64,000 nucleotides of DNA from Streptomyces lasiicapitis (GCF_014646335.1 NZ_BMNG01000007.1:186001-250000), one strand, 5' to 3'; shown: positions 15,332 through 23,848, counted from the stretch's first letter. Program-made: numbers and translations. Notes: a model not told the origin generated them from the sequence alone.

Positions 15332-15880
15332 ATGACCGACTCAGCCGCCCCCAAGCACTACGCACCCCGGTGGAGCGACGACACCCGCGTGCCCCCGCCC
15401 TACGTCGGCGGCGAAAGAGAGACCCTGGTCGCGGTCCTGGACTGGCACCGGGCGACCTTCGAGCTCAAGTGCGCCGGCCTGCTCCCGGAGCAGTTGTCCG
15501 CGCGGGCGGTGCCGCCGTCCGGCCTGTCCCTGCATGGCATGGTGCGTCATCTGGCCGGCGCCGAACGCTGGTGGTTCCGCATCCAGTTCGCCGACGAGAG
15601 CGTTCCGATGCTCTATTACTCCGACGACGACCCCGACCAGGACTTCGACAGCCTGGACGGTGACATCGACGAGGCCTTCGCCGTCTGGCGGACGGAGTGC
15701 GAGCGCTCCAGACAGATCACGGCCGCTGCCGCGTCGCTGGATGAAACGGGGATCCGAAAGAGCACCGGCGAGCCGATCTCCCTGCGAAGGATCCTGGTGG
15801 ACATGATCGCTGAGTACGCACGCCACAACGGTCACGCCGATCTCCTGCGTGAATGCATCGACGGGTCCACCGGGATGTGA
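15332..15880 (+). CDS. DinB-family (DUF664) protein
   Basis: ATG 15332 follows a modest ribosome binding site (ggaagg, about 15320-15325). The 182-residue product has the DUF664/DinB pattern common in actinobacteria: GGERETLVAVLDWHRATFELKCAGL, then SGLSLHGMVRHLAGAERWWFR with the first metal-binding His, and near the C-terminus SLRRILVDMIAEYARHNGHADLLRE, whose E-x-x-R-H-x-x-H supplies the others. The four-helix bundle probably holds a divalent metal. A thiol-transferase type reaction is known for relatives, but the substrate here is unknown. It is the second DinB-fold gene within 2.5 kb, with low similarity to the one at 13023. Confidence 0.85.
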   Translation: MTDSAAPKHYAPRWSDDTRVPPPYVGGERETLVAVLDWHRATFELKCAGLLPEQLSARAVPPSGLSLHGMVRHLAGAERWWFRIQFADESVPMLYYSDDDPDQDFDSLDGDIDEAFAVWRTECERSRQITAAAASLDETGIRKSTGEPISLRRILVDMIAEYARHNGHADLLRECIDGSTGM

Positions 15881-15912
15881 CGCGGCAGGACGGCCGTAGC
15901 GGTGCCGCCTCG

Positions 15913-15963
15913 GCCGACGGCCGACGTGAGCCGACGGCCGACCTGAGGCGACAGCCGACGTGA
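15913..15963. repeat. Three tandem 17-bp repeats between convergent genes
   Basis: Units at 15913-15929, 15930-15946 and 15947-15963 read gccgacggccgacgtga with one, then three, substitutions. Each unit itself contains two copies of gccgac-like hexamers. The array fills most of the 88-bp gap between the stops at 15880 and 15969 and could fold or terminate transcription. Confidence 0.8.
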
Positions 15964-15968
15964 CCAGT

Positions 15969-17003
15969 TCAGTCGGCGAGCAGCCGATACGCGGTGAGGG
16001 CGAGCCTGGCCCTCACCAGCCCGGTGGGCTCGGTCAGTTCGATGCCCAGGGTCTTGCCGATCTGTTCGAGGCGGCGGGCGACGCTGCTGTGGTGCAGGTG
16101 GAGGCAGTCGGCGGCCCGGCGCAGGGAGCCTGTGGCGCAGTAGGTGTCCAGCGTCTCCAGGTCGTCGGGGCTGTCGGCGATGCGGGCGATCGCGGCCACG
16201 TCGGCGTTGTCCCGCGCGGCGTCCTGCGGCACCTCGGCGAGCAGGGCCAGGGCACCCAGATCGGCGTGGCGGACGACGGGGTGGCGTGGGGTGGTGAAGC
16301 GGAGGGCCGTGCGGGCTTGGGACCAGGAGCGGTCGGGGGTGTCGGCGGCGCCGATGCCCGCGCGTACGCCTGCCGGGAGCCGGGTCGGGTCCAGGGTGGT
16401 GGCAAGGACCACGCCCACGTCGGGCAGCGGTGCCGCCTTCACCGGGCGGTCCGGACAGAGCAGGCCCGCGATCCGGTCGAGCGGAAGGCCGGACCGTACG
16501 GCGGCGACGCGGACCGGCAGGTCTGCCGTGAAGCCCAGGAGCCGCAGCGCCCGCGCTCTGGCCGCCTCGTCGCTGTCGGCGCTGATCACCAGCTCGACGA
16601 GCGCGGGGTCGGCCATCGTGGTGCGGGCCGGACCGTAACGCTCGACGACCGCCGCCGCGGCGATGGCAAACCGGTCGAGCAGCATGGCGTCGAGCGCACC
16701 CGGCGGGCCGGGGCGCTCCAGCCACACCGTGCCGATCTCCTCGTCGTCGAGCGTGACCGGCGCCGAACTGGACGCGGGCGGCGGCGGAGCGGCGGCTTCC
16801 CTGCCGTCGGGCGACACCCGGATCGCCCGGCCCGTGCCGTGCAGCCGCATCCCCACCCCGCACTCGGCGAGGCCCGCCGAGGCCCGGGCGAGCGCCGGGA
16901 GGTCCACCCGGCGGCGCATCAGCGTGTCGTAGAACATCACGACGCGGATCGCGCCCTCGGCCTGAGCGTCCAGTTGTGACAGCCGTGCGGCCAGTGCCTC
17001 CAT
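15969..17003 (-). CDS. PucR/CdaR-type transcriptional regulator
   Basis: From ATG 17003 the product is 344 residues. The C-terminal helix-turn-helix is of the PucR type (HTH_30): LETLDTYCATGSLRRAADCLHLHHSSVARRLEQIGKTLG, with the recognition helix at HHSSVARRLEQI. The N-terminal and middle parts (VVMFYDTLMRRRVDLPALARA, and ALVELVISADSDEAARARALRLLGF) match the sensing and GGDEF-like regions of CdaR-type proteins. They usually respond to small metabolites and act locally. The adjacent divergent esterase gene (17101) is the natural target. The frame is open to 17243, but the Ser/Gly-rich extension is not family-like; no clear ribosome binding site was found. Confidence 0.82.
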   Translation of the reverse strand: MEALAARLSQLDAQAEGAIRVVMFYDTLMRRRVDLPALARASAGLAECGVGMRLHGTGRAIRVSPDGREAAAPPPPASSSAPVTLDDEEIGTVWLERPGPPGALDAMLLDRFAIAAAAVVERYGPARTTMADPALVELVISADSDEAARARALRLLGFTADLPVRVAAVRSGLPLDRIAGLLCPDRPVKAAPLPDVGVVLATTLDPTRLPAGVRAGIGAADTPDRSWSQARTALRFTTPRHPVVRHADLGALALLAEVPQDAARDNADVAAIARIADSPDDLETLDTYCATGSLRRAADCLHLHHSSVARRLEQIGKTLGIELTEPTGLVRARLALTAYRLLAD

Positions 17004-17100
17004 GACGGGAGCATAGAGCGCCGACCGGTGCGCGATCCGGTGCGTATGCCCGACGGTTGGCGGGTGACCGTGCGGGGTGCGCACGGTGAGGATGGCCGAC

Positions 17101-17997
17101 ATGGATCCCGAACTCGAAGTATTCGTCCCGCTGTTCCCCCGTACCGACCTGAGCGACCCCGTCGCCGAACGCAAGCAGATCGCGGAGCTGGCCGCCGCGG
17201 TCCCGGTGCCGGAGATTCCCGGACTGGAGGTCGAGGACCGCATGGTGCCCGCCGATCCGGACGTGCCGGTGCGGATCTATCGTCCGCAGCGGGCTCAGGG
17301 TGCCGTCGTCTGGCTGCACGGTGGCGGCTGGGTCATGGGGGACGTGAACACCGAGCACCCGATGGCCGCCCGGCTCGCGGACGCCTCCGGCGCGGTGGTG
17401 ATCTCGGTGGGCTACCGCCTGGCCCCCGAGCACCCGTTCCCGGCCGCGCCGGACGACGCGTACGCCGCCCTGACCTGGGCGGTCGAGCACGCGGCCGAGC
17501 TCGGTGTCGACGCGGAGCGGATCGCGGTCGGCGGGCACAGCGCCGGCGCCACGCTCGCGGCCTCGGTGGCCTTGCGGGCACGGGACGAGCAGGGGCCGCG
17601 GATCCGCTTCCAACTGCTCAACCAGCCGTCGCTCGACGACCGGCAGGAGTCGTGGTCGGCGCGGAACTCCACCGACACGCCCTGGATGACCCGCGCCAAG
17701 ATCACCGCGTCATGGGGTCACTATCTGGGCTCGGAGCCCGCCTCGCCGTACGCGGCCCCGGCGCGGGCCACCGACCTGTCCGGCCTGCCGCCGGCCTACA
17801 TCGCCACCGCGGAGCTCTGCCCGAACCGCGACGAGGACATCGACTACGGGCTTCGCCTGCTGCGGGCGGGGGTATCCGTCGAGCTGCACCAGTGGCCCGG
17901 CACGTTCCACGGCTCGCACGCGATCGTGTCCGCGGACGTCTCCCAGCGGCAGATCACCGAGCTGGCGGAGGTGCTGCGGCGCGCCCTGGCCGGGTGA
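17101..17997 (+). CDS. Alpha/beta hydrolase of the hormone-sensitive-lipase (HSL, family IV) type
   Basis: The 298-residue product carries the full HSL signature. The oxyanion motif HGGG is at residues 73-76 (VVWLHGGGWVMGD), the nucleophile elbow is GGHSAGA with Ser 147, an Asp lies in the NRDEDIDYG region, and His 270 lies in GTFHGSH. The enzyme should hydrolyse short-chain esters in the cytoplasm; no signal peptide is present. The start is ATG 17101, or ATG 17092 three codons upstream; the GTGAGG sequence at about 17085-17090 is better spaced for 17101. It is divergent from the PucR-type regulator (97-bp gap), suggesting substrate-induced control. Confidence 0.88.
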   Translation: MDPELEVFVPLFPRTDLSDPVAERKQIAELAAAVPVPEIPGLEVEDRMVPADPDVPVRIYRPQRAQGAVVWLHGGGWVMGDVNTEHPMAARLADASGAVVISVGYRLAPEHPFPAAPDDAYAALTWAVEHAAELGVDAERIAVGGHSAGATLAASVALRARDEQGPRIRFQLLNQPSLDDRQESWSARNSTDTPWMTRAKITASWGHYLGSEPASPYAAPARATDLSGLPPAYIATAELCPNRDEDIDYGLRLLRAGVSVELHQWPGTFHGSHAIVSADVSQRQITELAEVLRRALAG

Positions 17998-18378
17998 CGC
18001 GGCACGGTCGGCGCCGGACACCCGCCGGGCCTCCGGCCACGCGAGAAGCCCTGTGGGCACAGGAAAGCCCCGGCTGGACGGGGGAGACCAGCCGGGGCGG
18101 TAGGCGGTGGCGTGCGGAGGGCGGTCGCCTCACGGCGAAGGGCTCCACAGGGCTTCAGCCGAACGATCGTCCCTGTGGGCTATGAGTGGGCCCGGGGACA
18201 CTGTCCCCTCCGCAGCCACGTACCTCTCAACGGCCGACCCCTCCCGTTTGTTCCCAGGCCCGCGGACGCGCGGCGAGTGAACTGGAACACACCCATCCGC
18301 CGCGGGAAAATCGCCCGCCCGGCCGAACGGCAGCAGGGACATGACGTGTCTTCGTTCCTGACGGGAAGGTGTCCCTCC
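17998..18378. other. Gene-free 381-bp region with hairpins
   Basis: No convincing reading frame is present. Besides the strong hairpin at 18067-18098, the motif CCACAGGG or its complement occurs three times (about 18047-18056, 18145-18152, 18171-18178); the last two can pair across an 18-nt loop. The right part, 18280-18378, should hold the promoter of the sugar operon starting at 18379. Nothing else is recognised. Confidence 0.6.
18067..18098 (+). terminator. Strong hairpin after the esterase gene
   Basis: GCCCCGGCTGG at 18067-18077 and CCAGCCGGGGC at 18088-18098 form a perfect 11-bp stem with a 10-nt loop, 69 bp after the esterase stop. Confidence 0.72.
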
Positions 18379-19140
18379 ATGACGAAGCTCGGTCCTCATC
18401 TGACAAGGCTCGGTCTGCCGGACACCGTCCGGGCCTGCCTCTTCGACCTGGACGGGGTCATCACCAAGACTGCCGTCGTCCACGCGGCCGCCTGGAAGGA
18501 GGCCTTCGACGCGTTCCTGCGCGAGCGGGACGGCGACGGCTTCCGGCCCTTCGATCCGGTCGCCGAGTACGACGAGTACGTGGACGGAAAGCCGCGCGCC
18601 GACGGGGTGCGCTCCTTCCTGGCGTCGCGCGGAATCGAGCTGCCCGAAGGCCGGCCCGACGACCCTCCGGACACCCCGACGGTGCACGGCCTGGGCAACC
18701 GCAAGAACGACATCCTGCTTGAGAAGATCCGCACCGGCGGCGTCGAGGCGTACGACGGCACCCTGCGCTACGTCGAAGCGGTACGGGCCGACGGCCTGCG
18801 CACGGCGGTGGTGTCCTCCAGCGCCAACTGCCGCGACGTGCTGCGCGCCATCGACGCGGAGCCCCTCTTCGACGTACGGATCGACGGCGTCGTCGCCACC
18901 GAGCGGAACCTGCCGGGCAAGCCACGGCCCGACACCTTCCTCGCCGCGGCCGGCGACCTCGGCGTCGAGCCGGACCAGGCGGCGGTGTTCGAGGACGCCC
19001 TGGCCGGCATGGACGCGGGCCGCTCGGGCCGCTTCGGCTACGTCGTCGGCGTGGACCGCGTCGGCCAGGCCGACGCCCTGCGCGCCCACGGCGCGGACCG
19101 GGTCGTCGAGGACCTCGCGGAACTGGGAGGCGAGGCGTGA
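18379..19140 (+). CDS. pgmB: Beta-phosphoglucomutase (HAD superfamily)
   Basis: ATG 18379 has a ribosome binding site (gggaagg, about 18363-18369). The 253-residue product is a HAD-fold mutase. The nucleophile motif is LFDLDGVITKTA with Asp 23 and Asp 25, the first being phosphorylated and the second the acid/base. GLGNRKND matches the beta-PGM substrate loop, VVSSSANC is motif II, GKPRPDTFLAAA holds the motif III Lys, and VFEDALAGMDAG is motif IV. The enzyme converts beta-glucose 1-phosphate to glucose 6-phosphate. It overlaps the GH65 gene downstream by four bases (GTGA), so the product of one enzyme likely feeds the other. A longer upstream frame from 18112 lacks a ribosome binding site and is not used. 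Confidence 0.88.
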   Translation: MTKLGPHLTRLGLPDTVRACLFDLDGVITKTAVVHAAAWKEAFDAFLRERDGDGFRPFDPVAEYDEYVDGKPRADGVRSFLASRGIELPEGRPDDPPDTPTVHGLGNRKNDILLEKIRTGGVEAYDGTLRYVEAVRADGLRTAVVSSSANCRDVLRAIDAEPLFDVRIDGVVATERNLPGKPRPDTFLAAAGDLGVEPDQAAVFEDALAGMDAGRSGRFGYVVGVDRVGQADALRAHGADRVVEDLAELGGEA

Positions 19141-21482
19141 TCACGCACGCGTCCTACGGAGTCGAGCCCTGGTGCCTGCGCGAGAACGTCCTCAACCTCG
19201 ACGTGCTGCCGCAGAGCGAGTCGGTGTTCGCCCTGTCCAACGGCCATGTCGGCTGGCGCGGCAACCTCGACGAGGGCGAACCGCACGGCCTGCCCGGCTC
19301 GTATCTCAACGGCGTCCACGAGACCCACCCGCTCCCCTACGCGGAGGCCGGGTACGGCTACCCGGAGTCCGGGCAGACGGTCATCAACGTGACCAACGGC
19401 AAGGTCATCCGGCTGCTCGTGGACGACGAGCCCTTCGACCTGCGCCACGGACGGCTCGTGTCCCACGAGCGGGTGCTCGACCTGCGCGAGGGCGTGCTGC
19501 GGCGCACCTGCGAGTGGACGTCCCCGGCGGGCCGCACCGTGCGGGTGCGCTCCACCCGCCTCGTGTCCTTCACCCAGCGGTCGGTGGCCGCCGTCGCATA
19601 CGAGGTCCAGGCCGTCGACAGCCAGGTCCGGGTCGTGGTCCAGTCGGAGCTGGTGGCGAACGAGCAGCTGCCGAAGTCCGCGAAGGACCCCCGCGCCGCG
19701 GCCGTCCTCGAATCCCCGCTCGCGGCGGAGGAGCACTTCGCGAGCGGCGGGCGGCTGCGCCTCGTGCACGGCACCCGGCAGACCGGCCTTCGGGTCGCCG
19801 CGGCCGCCGACCACACCGTCGACGGGCCCGACCGGACCCGGTCGACCAGCGAGTCCGGCGACGACGTCGCCCGGCTCACCGTCACGTCCGTACTGGAACC
19901 GGGCCAGCGGCTGCGCCTGGAGAAGTTCGTGGCCTACGGCTGGTCCAGCACGCGGTCCCTGCCCGCTGTGAGCGACCAGGTGGACGCGGCGCTCGCGGCG
20001 GCCACCGACGTCGGCTGGCCCGCCCTCGTGGACGAGCAGCGGGCCTACCTGGACGCCTTCTGGGCGCACGCGGACGTCGAGGTCGACGGCGACGAGAAGA
20101 TCCAGCAGGCGGTCCGGTTCGCGCTGTTCCACGTGCTGCAGGCCGGTGCGCGGGCGGAGCAGCGGGCGATCCCGGCGAAGGGGCTTACCGGTTCGGGCTA
20201 CGACGGCCACGCCTTCTGGGACACCGAGACGTTCGTGCTGCCGCTGCTCACGTACACCTCGCCGGGCGCGGTCGCCGAGGCGCTGCGCTGGCGCCACTCG
20301 ACGCTGCCCGCCGCGCGCGAGCGGGCCACGCAGCTGGGCCTGCGGGGAGCGGCGTTCCCCTGGCGCACCATCGAGGGCTCGGAGGGCTCCGCGTACTGGC
20401 CGGCCGGAACGGCCGCCTTCCACGTCAACGCCGACATCGCGGACGCCGTGGTGCGCTATGTCTCGGCCACCGGCGACGGGCAGTTCGCCCGCGACACCGC
20501 GGTCGAACTCCTGGTGGAGACGGCCAGGTTGTGGCGGTCGCTGGGCCACCACGACGTGCACGGCGCGTTCCACATCGACGGGGTGACGGGACCGGACGAG
20601 TACAGCGCGATCGCCGACGACAACACGTACACCAACCTGATGGCCCGCTCCAATCTGCTCGCGGCGGCCGACTTCGTCGAGAGCCACCCCGAGCAGGCCG
20701 CCGCCCTCGGGGTCGACGACGAGGAGAGCGCGGCGTGGCGGGACGCCGCGGAGGCCGTGCACGTCCCGTACAACGAAGATCTCGGGGTGCACGAGCAGCA
20801 CGCCGGATTCACCCGCTATCAGCACTGGGACTTCGCGGCCACCCGTCCCGACCAGTACCCGCTGATGCTGCACTTCCCGTACTTCGACCTCTACCGCAAA
20901 CAGGTCATCAAGCAGGCCGACCTGGTGCTCGCCATGTACACGTGCGCCGGGTTCTTCGACGAGGAGCACCTGGCGCGCAACTTCGCCTACTACGAGCCGC
21001 TCACCGTCCGCGACTCCTCGCTGTCCGCCTGCTGCCAGGCCGTCATCGCGGCCCGCACCGGTCATCTGGGCCTCGCCTACGACTACTTGGTGGAGGCGGC
21101 GCTGATGGACCTGGACGACCTGGAGAACAACACGCGCGACGGACTGCACATCGCCTCCCTCGCCGGGACGTGGACGGCGCTGGTCGCGGGCTTCGGCGGG
21201 ATGCGTCAGAACGGGGACACGCTGGAGTTCACGCCCCGGCTTCCGCAGAACCTGAGCCGGATCGCGTTCAACGTGCAGGCGCTCGGCCGCTGCCTGCGCG
21301 TGGAGGTGCACGCGACGGCGGTCACGTACACCCTGCTGACCGGAGCCGAGCTGACGATCAGCCACTACGGTGAGCCGCTCCCCCTCGCGCCGGAGGAGTC
21401 GCGCAGCCGGGAGGTCCCGGACGTGAAGCCCCGCCCCACCCCGGACCAGCCGCCGCACCGCAGGCCCAACGCCCATCGCTGA
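19137..21482 (+). CDS. Glycoside hydrolase family 65 protein, probable disaccharide phosphorylase
   Basis: GTG 19137 overlaps the beta-PGM stop. The 781-residue product covers the standard GH65 layout: an N-terminal beta-sandwich (about 1-270, with SESVFALSNGHVGWRGNLDEGEPHG), an (alpha/alpha)6 barrel (KGLTGSGYDGHAFWDTETFVLP, then RGAAFPWRTIEGSEGS), the catalytic acid Glu 488 in HIDGVTGPDEYSAI, and QADLVLAMYTC, with a C-terminal sandwich including EFTPRLP. The family includes maltose, trehalose, kojibiose and nigerose phosphorylases as well as trehalases. Coupling to a beta-PGM favours an inverting phosphorylase that releases beta-glucose 1-phosphate. The disaccharide cannot be told by eye, and trehalase activity (as in mycobacterial GH65) is the main alternative. 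Confidence 0.87.
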   Translation: MITHASYGVEPWCLRENVLNLDVLPQSESVFALSNGHVGWRGNLDEGEPHGLPGSYLNGVHETHPLPYAEAGYGYPESGQTVINVTNGKVIRLLVDDEPFDLRHGRLVSHERVLDLREGVLRRTCEWTSPAGRTVRVRSTRLVSFTQRSVAAVAYEVQAVDSQVRVVVQSELVANEQLPKSAKDPRAAAVLESPLAAEEHFASGGRLRLVHGTRQTGLRVAAAADHTVDGPDRTRSTSESGDDVARLTVTSVLEPGQRLRLEKFVAYGWSSTRSLPAVSDQVDAALAAATDVGWPALVDEQRAYLDAFWAHADVEVDGDEKIQQAVRFALFHVLQAGARAEQRAIPAKGLTGSGYDGHAFWDTETFVLPLLTYTSPGAVAEALRWRHSTLPAARERATQLGLRGAAFPWRTIEGSEGSAYWPAGTAAFHVNADIADAVVRYVSATGDGQFARDTAVELLVETARLWRSLGHHDVHGAFHIDGVTGPDEYSAIADDNTYTNLMARSNLLAAADFVESHPEQAAALGVDDEESAAWRDAAEAVHVPYNEDLGVHEQHAGFTRYQHWDFAATRPDQYPLMLHFPYFDLYRKQVIKQADLVLAMYTCAGFFDEEHLARNFAYYEPLTVRDSSLSACCQAVIAARTGHLGLAYDYLVEAALMDLDDLENNTRDGLHIASLAGTWTALVAGFGGMRQNGDTLEFTPRLPQNLSRIAFNVQALGRCLRVEVHATAVTYTLLTGAELTISHYGEPLPLAPEESRSREVPDVKPRPTPDQPPHRRPNAHR

Positions 21483-21520
21483 ATTCGGCCGGCGGCGAGG
21501 GCCGGAGCGTACAGGTCGAA

Positions 21521-21548
21521 CGGCCGGCGTGCCTGGGCGCGCCGGCCG
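21521..21548 (+). terminator. Hairpin after the sugar operon
   Basis: CGGCCGGCG at 21521-21529 and CGCCGGCCG at 21540-21548 form a 9-bp stem with a 10-nt loop, 38 bp after the GH65 stop. The rest of the gap to 21711 shows only a ribosome binding site. Confidence 0.6.
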
Positions 21549-21711
21549 GATCCACGTGGGCGGCGCGAGGGGAGTGACCCCGTCAGGCGGCTCTCCGGTG
21601 GCGGGGTGCGCGGCGGCAGCTTAGAACGGTCAGACGTTCACAGGCCGGGGTGGGAACACCCCCTCACGGTGGGATCGCCCCCTGTAGTGGAGAAGAAGTG
21701 GAGAAGTAGAC

Positions 21712-22800
21712 ATGACGCCTGAGTCTTTCTCTTCCCGACCCGCGCATTCCGGCACGGGCGAACTTCTGGATCCGACCTTGCTGCACTGGGGAACGGTCGA
21801 TCTCGGCGCCCCCTCTCACGGACCCGCTGAAGAGCCGGAAGCCGTGAGCGAATCACCACTGCCGGCCGACTGGGACGGCGGCGACGCGATAGAGGAGCTG
21901 ATACACGCCGCCGCCATCTCCCGGCCCCTGGACGAGGTCGTGCACCTGGTCACCTTGCTGGAGCAGTCGCCCAACGGACTGACCATGGCGGCGTCCGTGC
22001 TGCGGGTGGCCGCGGTGACCCGCTCCGTGGACGACGTCACCCGGCTGGTGGAAGAGCTGGGACCGCCGAACCATGCCGTGGACCACATGGACGACGCCAT
22101 CCGGAGCGCCGCCGAGCAGCGCCCCATCCCCGAGGTCAGCCGGCTCGTCCTGTTGCTGCACCGCCCGTCGCACGACCCGCACTCCGGCGCCCAGGCGGTG
22201 CAGGCCGCCGCCACGACCAGGTCGGTCGAGGACCTGGTGCAGCTGATCGGCCGGCTCGGGGACGACCAGCACGCCGAGGAGGAAGCCTCGCGTACGGCGA
22301 GCGTGCCTCTCACGGAGAAGACCGACACCACGTCTCCCCCCGCGCCCAGCGCGCCGCCCGCGAAGCTCTTCCCGGACACGGGCCGGTCTCACAACACCGC
22401 GCCGCTCGTGTGGCTGCGCCGTGTGGCAGGCGTGTTGCTCCTGCTCTGCGCGGCGGCCCACTTCCCGACGGCCTTGGCCGACGCGCCGGCGCTCGGTCTC
22501 GCGGCGTCGTTCGCCGTGGTCGCCGTCTGCGCGGCCGTGGGCATCGCCCTGTGCGTCGCCGAATCGCCTGCCCCGGCTGTGCTGAGCACGCTTGTGGCGG
22601 GCGCGCTGACCATCGGCCACCTCGTGGAGGGCAGGGTCGATTCGCAGACGCTTCTGTACGTGCTGCGGCCCGAGGGTGTGCCGTCGCCGATGCCCGCGCT
22701 GTCGGCTGCCGTCGCCGCGCTTGCCGCGCTGGTGGTCGTGGCCGCGACGGTGGCGAGGCTGAGGGCGGCGGCGAACCGGCACGGTGGCGTGCCGCGGTAG
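21712..22800 (+). CDS. Helical-repeat protein with C-terminal membrane domain, function unknown
   Basis: ATG 21712 is preceded by gtggagaag-type purine runs. The 362-residue product has two halves. Residues about 58-190 hold four copies of a 30-34-residue helix pair whose core is A-I/V-x-x-AA-x-x-R-(S/P)-(V/L/I)-(D/E)-(D/E)-(V/L)-x-x-LV-x-x-L; examples are AAAISRPLDEVVHLVTLL, VAAVTRSVDDVTRLVEEL and AAATTRSVEDLVQLIGRL. A Ser/Pro/Thr-rich linker follows. Residues about 235-350 contain four hydrophobic helices. The repeat is like those in large Streptomyces proteins of unknown role, often with DUF-type names. A cytoplasmic repeat scaffold tethered to the membrane is the simplest reading. Nothing nearby suggests a pathway. 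Confidence 0.72.
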   Translation: MTPESFSSRPAHSGTGELLDPTLLHWGTVDLGAPSHGPAEEPEAVSESPLPADWDGGDAIEELIHAAAISRPLDEVVHLVTLLEQSPNGLTMAASVLRVAAVTRSVDDVTRLVEELGPPNHAVDHMDDAIRSAAEQRPIPEVSRLVLLLHRPSHDPHSGAQAVQAAATTRSVEDLVQLIGRLGDDQHAEEEASRTASVPLTEKTDTTSPPAPSAPPAKLFPDTGRSHNTAPLVWLRRVAGVLLLLCAAAHFPTALADAPALGLAASFAVVAVCAAVGIALCVAESPAPAVLSTLVAGALTIGHLVEGRVDSQTLLYVLRPEGVPSPMPALSAAVAALAALVVVAATVARLRAAANRHGGVPR

Positions 22801-22941
22801 CCGAACTGCCGGTTGCTGATTGCCGGTCGCGGTGTGCGGAAGGCGGGCCAGGAGCAGCCGACGCTGTTCCTGCGGCCCGTCGCGCATCGGCAGGATGCGT
22901 ACGCCGGGAGGCACGGCCGGGATGAGTGCGGCGGGCACGGT

Positions 22942-23145
22942 GGTCGGTCCGCAGCCCGCGACGTCCGTCACGGCAAGCGCGGCACCATCCGCCAGGCGTA
23001 CCGCGGCGGCACGGAGGACCAGCTCGGCGCGCTCGGCCTGGTCCTCAAACGCCATCGTGCTCTGGACGACCCGCTACATCGATGCCGCCGTCGCCCAACT
23101 CCGCGCCGAGAGCCGCGGGATCCGCGATGAGGACATCGCCCAACC
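22942..23145 (+). pseudogene. Decayed C-terminal fragment of a Tn3-family transposase
   Basis: Frame 1 from 22942 reads SAARDVRHGKRGTIRQAYRG, then GTEDQLGALGLVL up to 23046. After a one-base slip at 23047-23049, frame 2 continues NAIVLWTTRYIDAAVAQLR, then RGIRDEDIAQP to about 23126. This is the Tn3 TnpA C-terminal block (normally GKRGTIRQAYRDG, EDQLGALGLVLNAVVLWNTRY, and VRDEDVARLSPL). The expected LSPL and LGRYSF end is lost just before the TetR gene. No terminal inverted repeats or start were found, so this is a relic of an element that once inserted here. Annotators could mistake it for a small hypothetical gene. Confidence 0.75.
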
Positions 23146-23167
23146 CGGCTGTCCCGGGGCGTCTCTC

Positions 23168-23758
23168 CTATGTGTCCGAGTTGACGATGCCGGTGAGAGC
23201 CTGCAGTCCAGTGACAATCTCGGACGCGTCGGGAGCCTGTTCGGGGTCGGTGAGCCACTGCGTCATCAGGCCCGTGAACAGGGCCATCTGCGCGGCGCCC
23301 AGGGTGCGGGCGGCAGCGTCGTCGATCTCGTCCTCGGGCGCGCCGAGCAGCAGGGCGGCCAGGCCCCGGCGGCCCTGGGCTTGACCGCCGGCCAGGTAGC
23401 GGCGCAGATCCTCGGAGTGCTCGGCCTGCAGGAGGGCCTCGATCGTCGCCAGCCATAGGGTCCGGTCGTCCTGGAAGGACTCGATGATCGCGGTCCACAT
23501 CGCCTCGTAGCGCCCGACCGTGCTGCTCCCGGTTTCCCCGAAAGAGGCCAGTGTGCGGCCGGTCCGTGTGCCCCATTCGTCGATCGCCTCGATGAGAGCG
23601 GCGTTCAACAGCGCCTCACGGGAGCCGAAGTGGTAGCCGATGGCGGCCATGCTGACGCCACCTGCGGCGGTCGCGATGTCGCGCACCGTGGTGCGGGCCC
23701 AGCCTTTCTCCTCCAGGCAGTGCCTGGCTCCCGCCAGCAGATCTTCGCGATTTCCCAT
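23168..23758 (-). CDS. TetR-family transcriptional regulator
   Basis: The 196-residue protein starts at ATG 23758 with the TetR DNA-binding domain: AGARHCLEEKGWARTTVRDI, then TAAGGVSMAAIGYHFGSREALLNAAL, with the recognition helix at MAAIGYHFGS. The ligand domain (about 70-190, TIIESFQDDRTLWLATIEALLQ, then TGLMTQWLTDPEQAPDASE) matches the AcrR/TetR_C type. It is divergent from the esterase-like gene at 23883. The gap holds a palindrome, so it probably represses that gene and itself. Its 3' end abuts the Tn3 transposase relic (about 22 bp), so the gene may have arrived with, or been trimmed by, that element. Confidence 0.88.
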   Translation of the reverse strand: MGNREDLLAGARHCLEEKGWARTTVRDIATAAGGVSMAAIGYHFGSREALLNAALIEAIDEWGTRTGRTLASFGETGSSTVGRYEAMWTAIIESFQDDRTLWLATIEALLQAEHSEDLRRYLAGGQAQGRRGLAALLLGAPEDEIDDAAARTLGAAQMALFTGLMTQWLTDPEQAPDASEIVTGLQALTGIVNSDT

Positions 23759-23789
23759 GCCGGGAACCCTATCCGACGATTAGATCGAA

Positions 23790-23848
23790 CGCCTTAGGCG
23801 CAAGCCTTAGACATTTGTATTGTGCGTACGCCCAAATCTCTCTACAGT
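23790..23848 (+). promoter_or_regulatory. Candidate TetR operator and promoter of the esterase-like gene
   Basis: CGCCTTAGGCG at 23790-23800 is a perfect palindrome, and CCTTAG recurs at 23805-23810. A good sigma-70-type promoter follows: TTGTGC at 23820-23825, a 17-bp spacer and TACAGT at 23843-23848, about 35 bp before the ATG at 23883. Operator occupancy upstream of the -35 box is inferred from symmetry and position only. Confidence 0.5.

Noticed and set aside
21853..23055. 400-codon minus-strand frame across the helical-repeat gene and the transposase relic
   Set aside because: It is antisense to a gene with clear repeats and membrane helices, and its translation shows no domain; the plus strand at 22942-23145 matches Tn3 TnpA instead.
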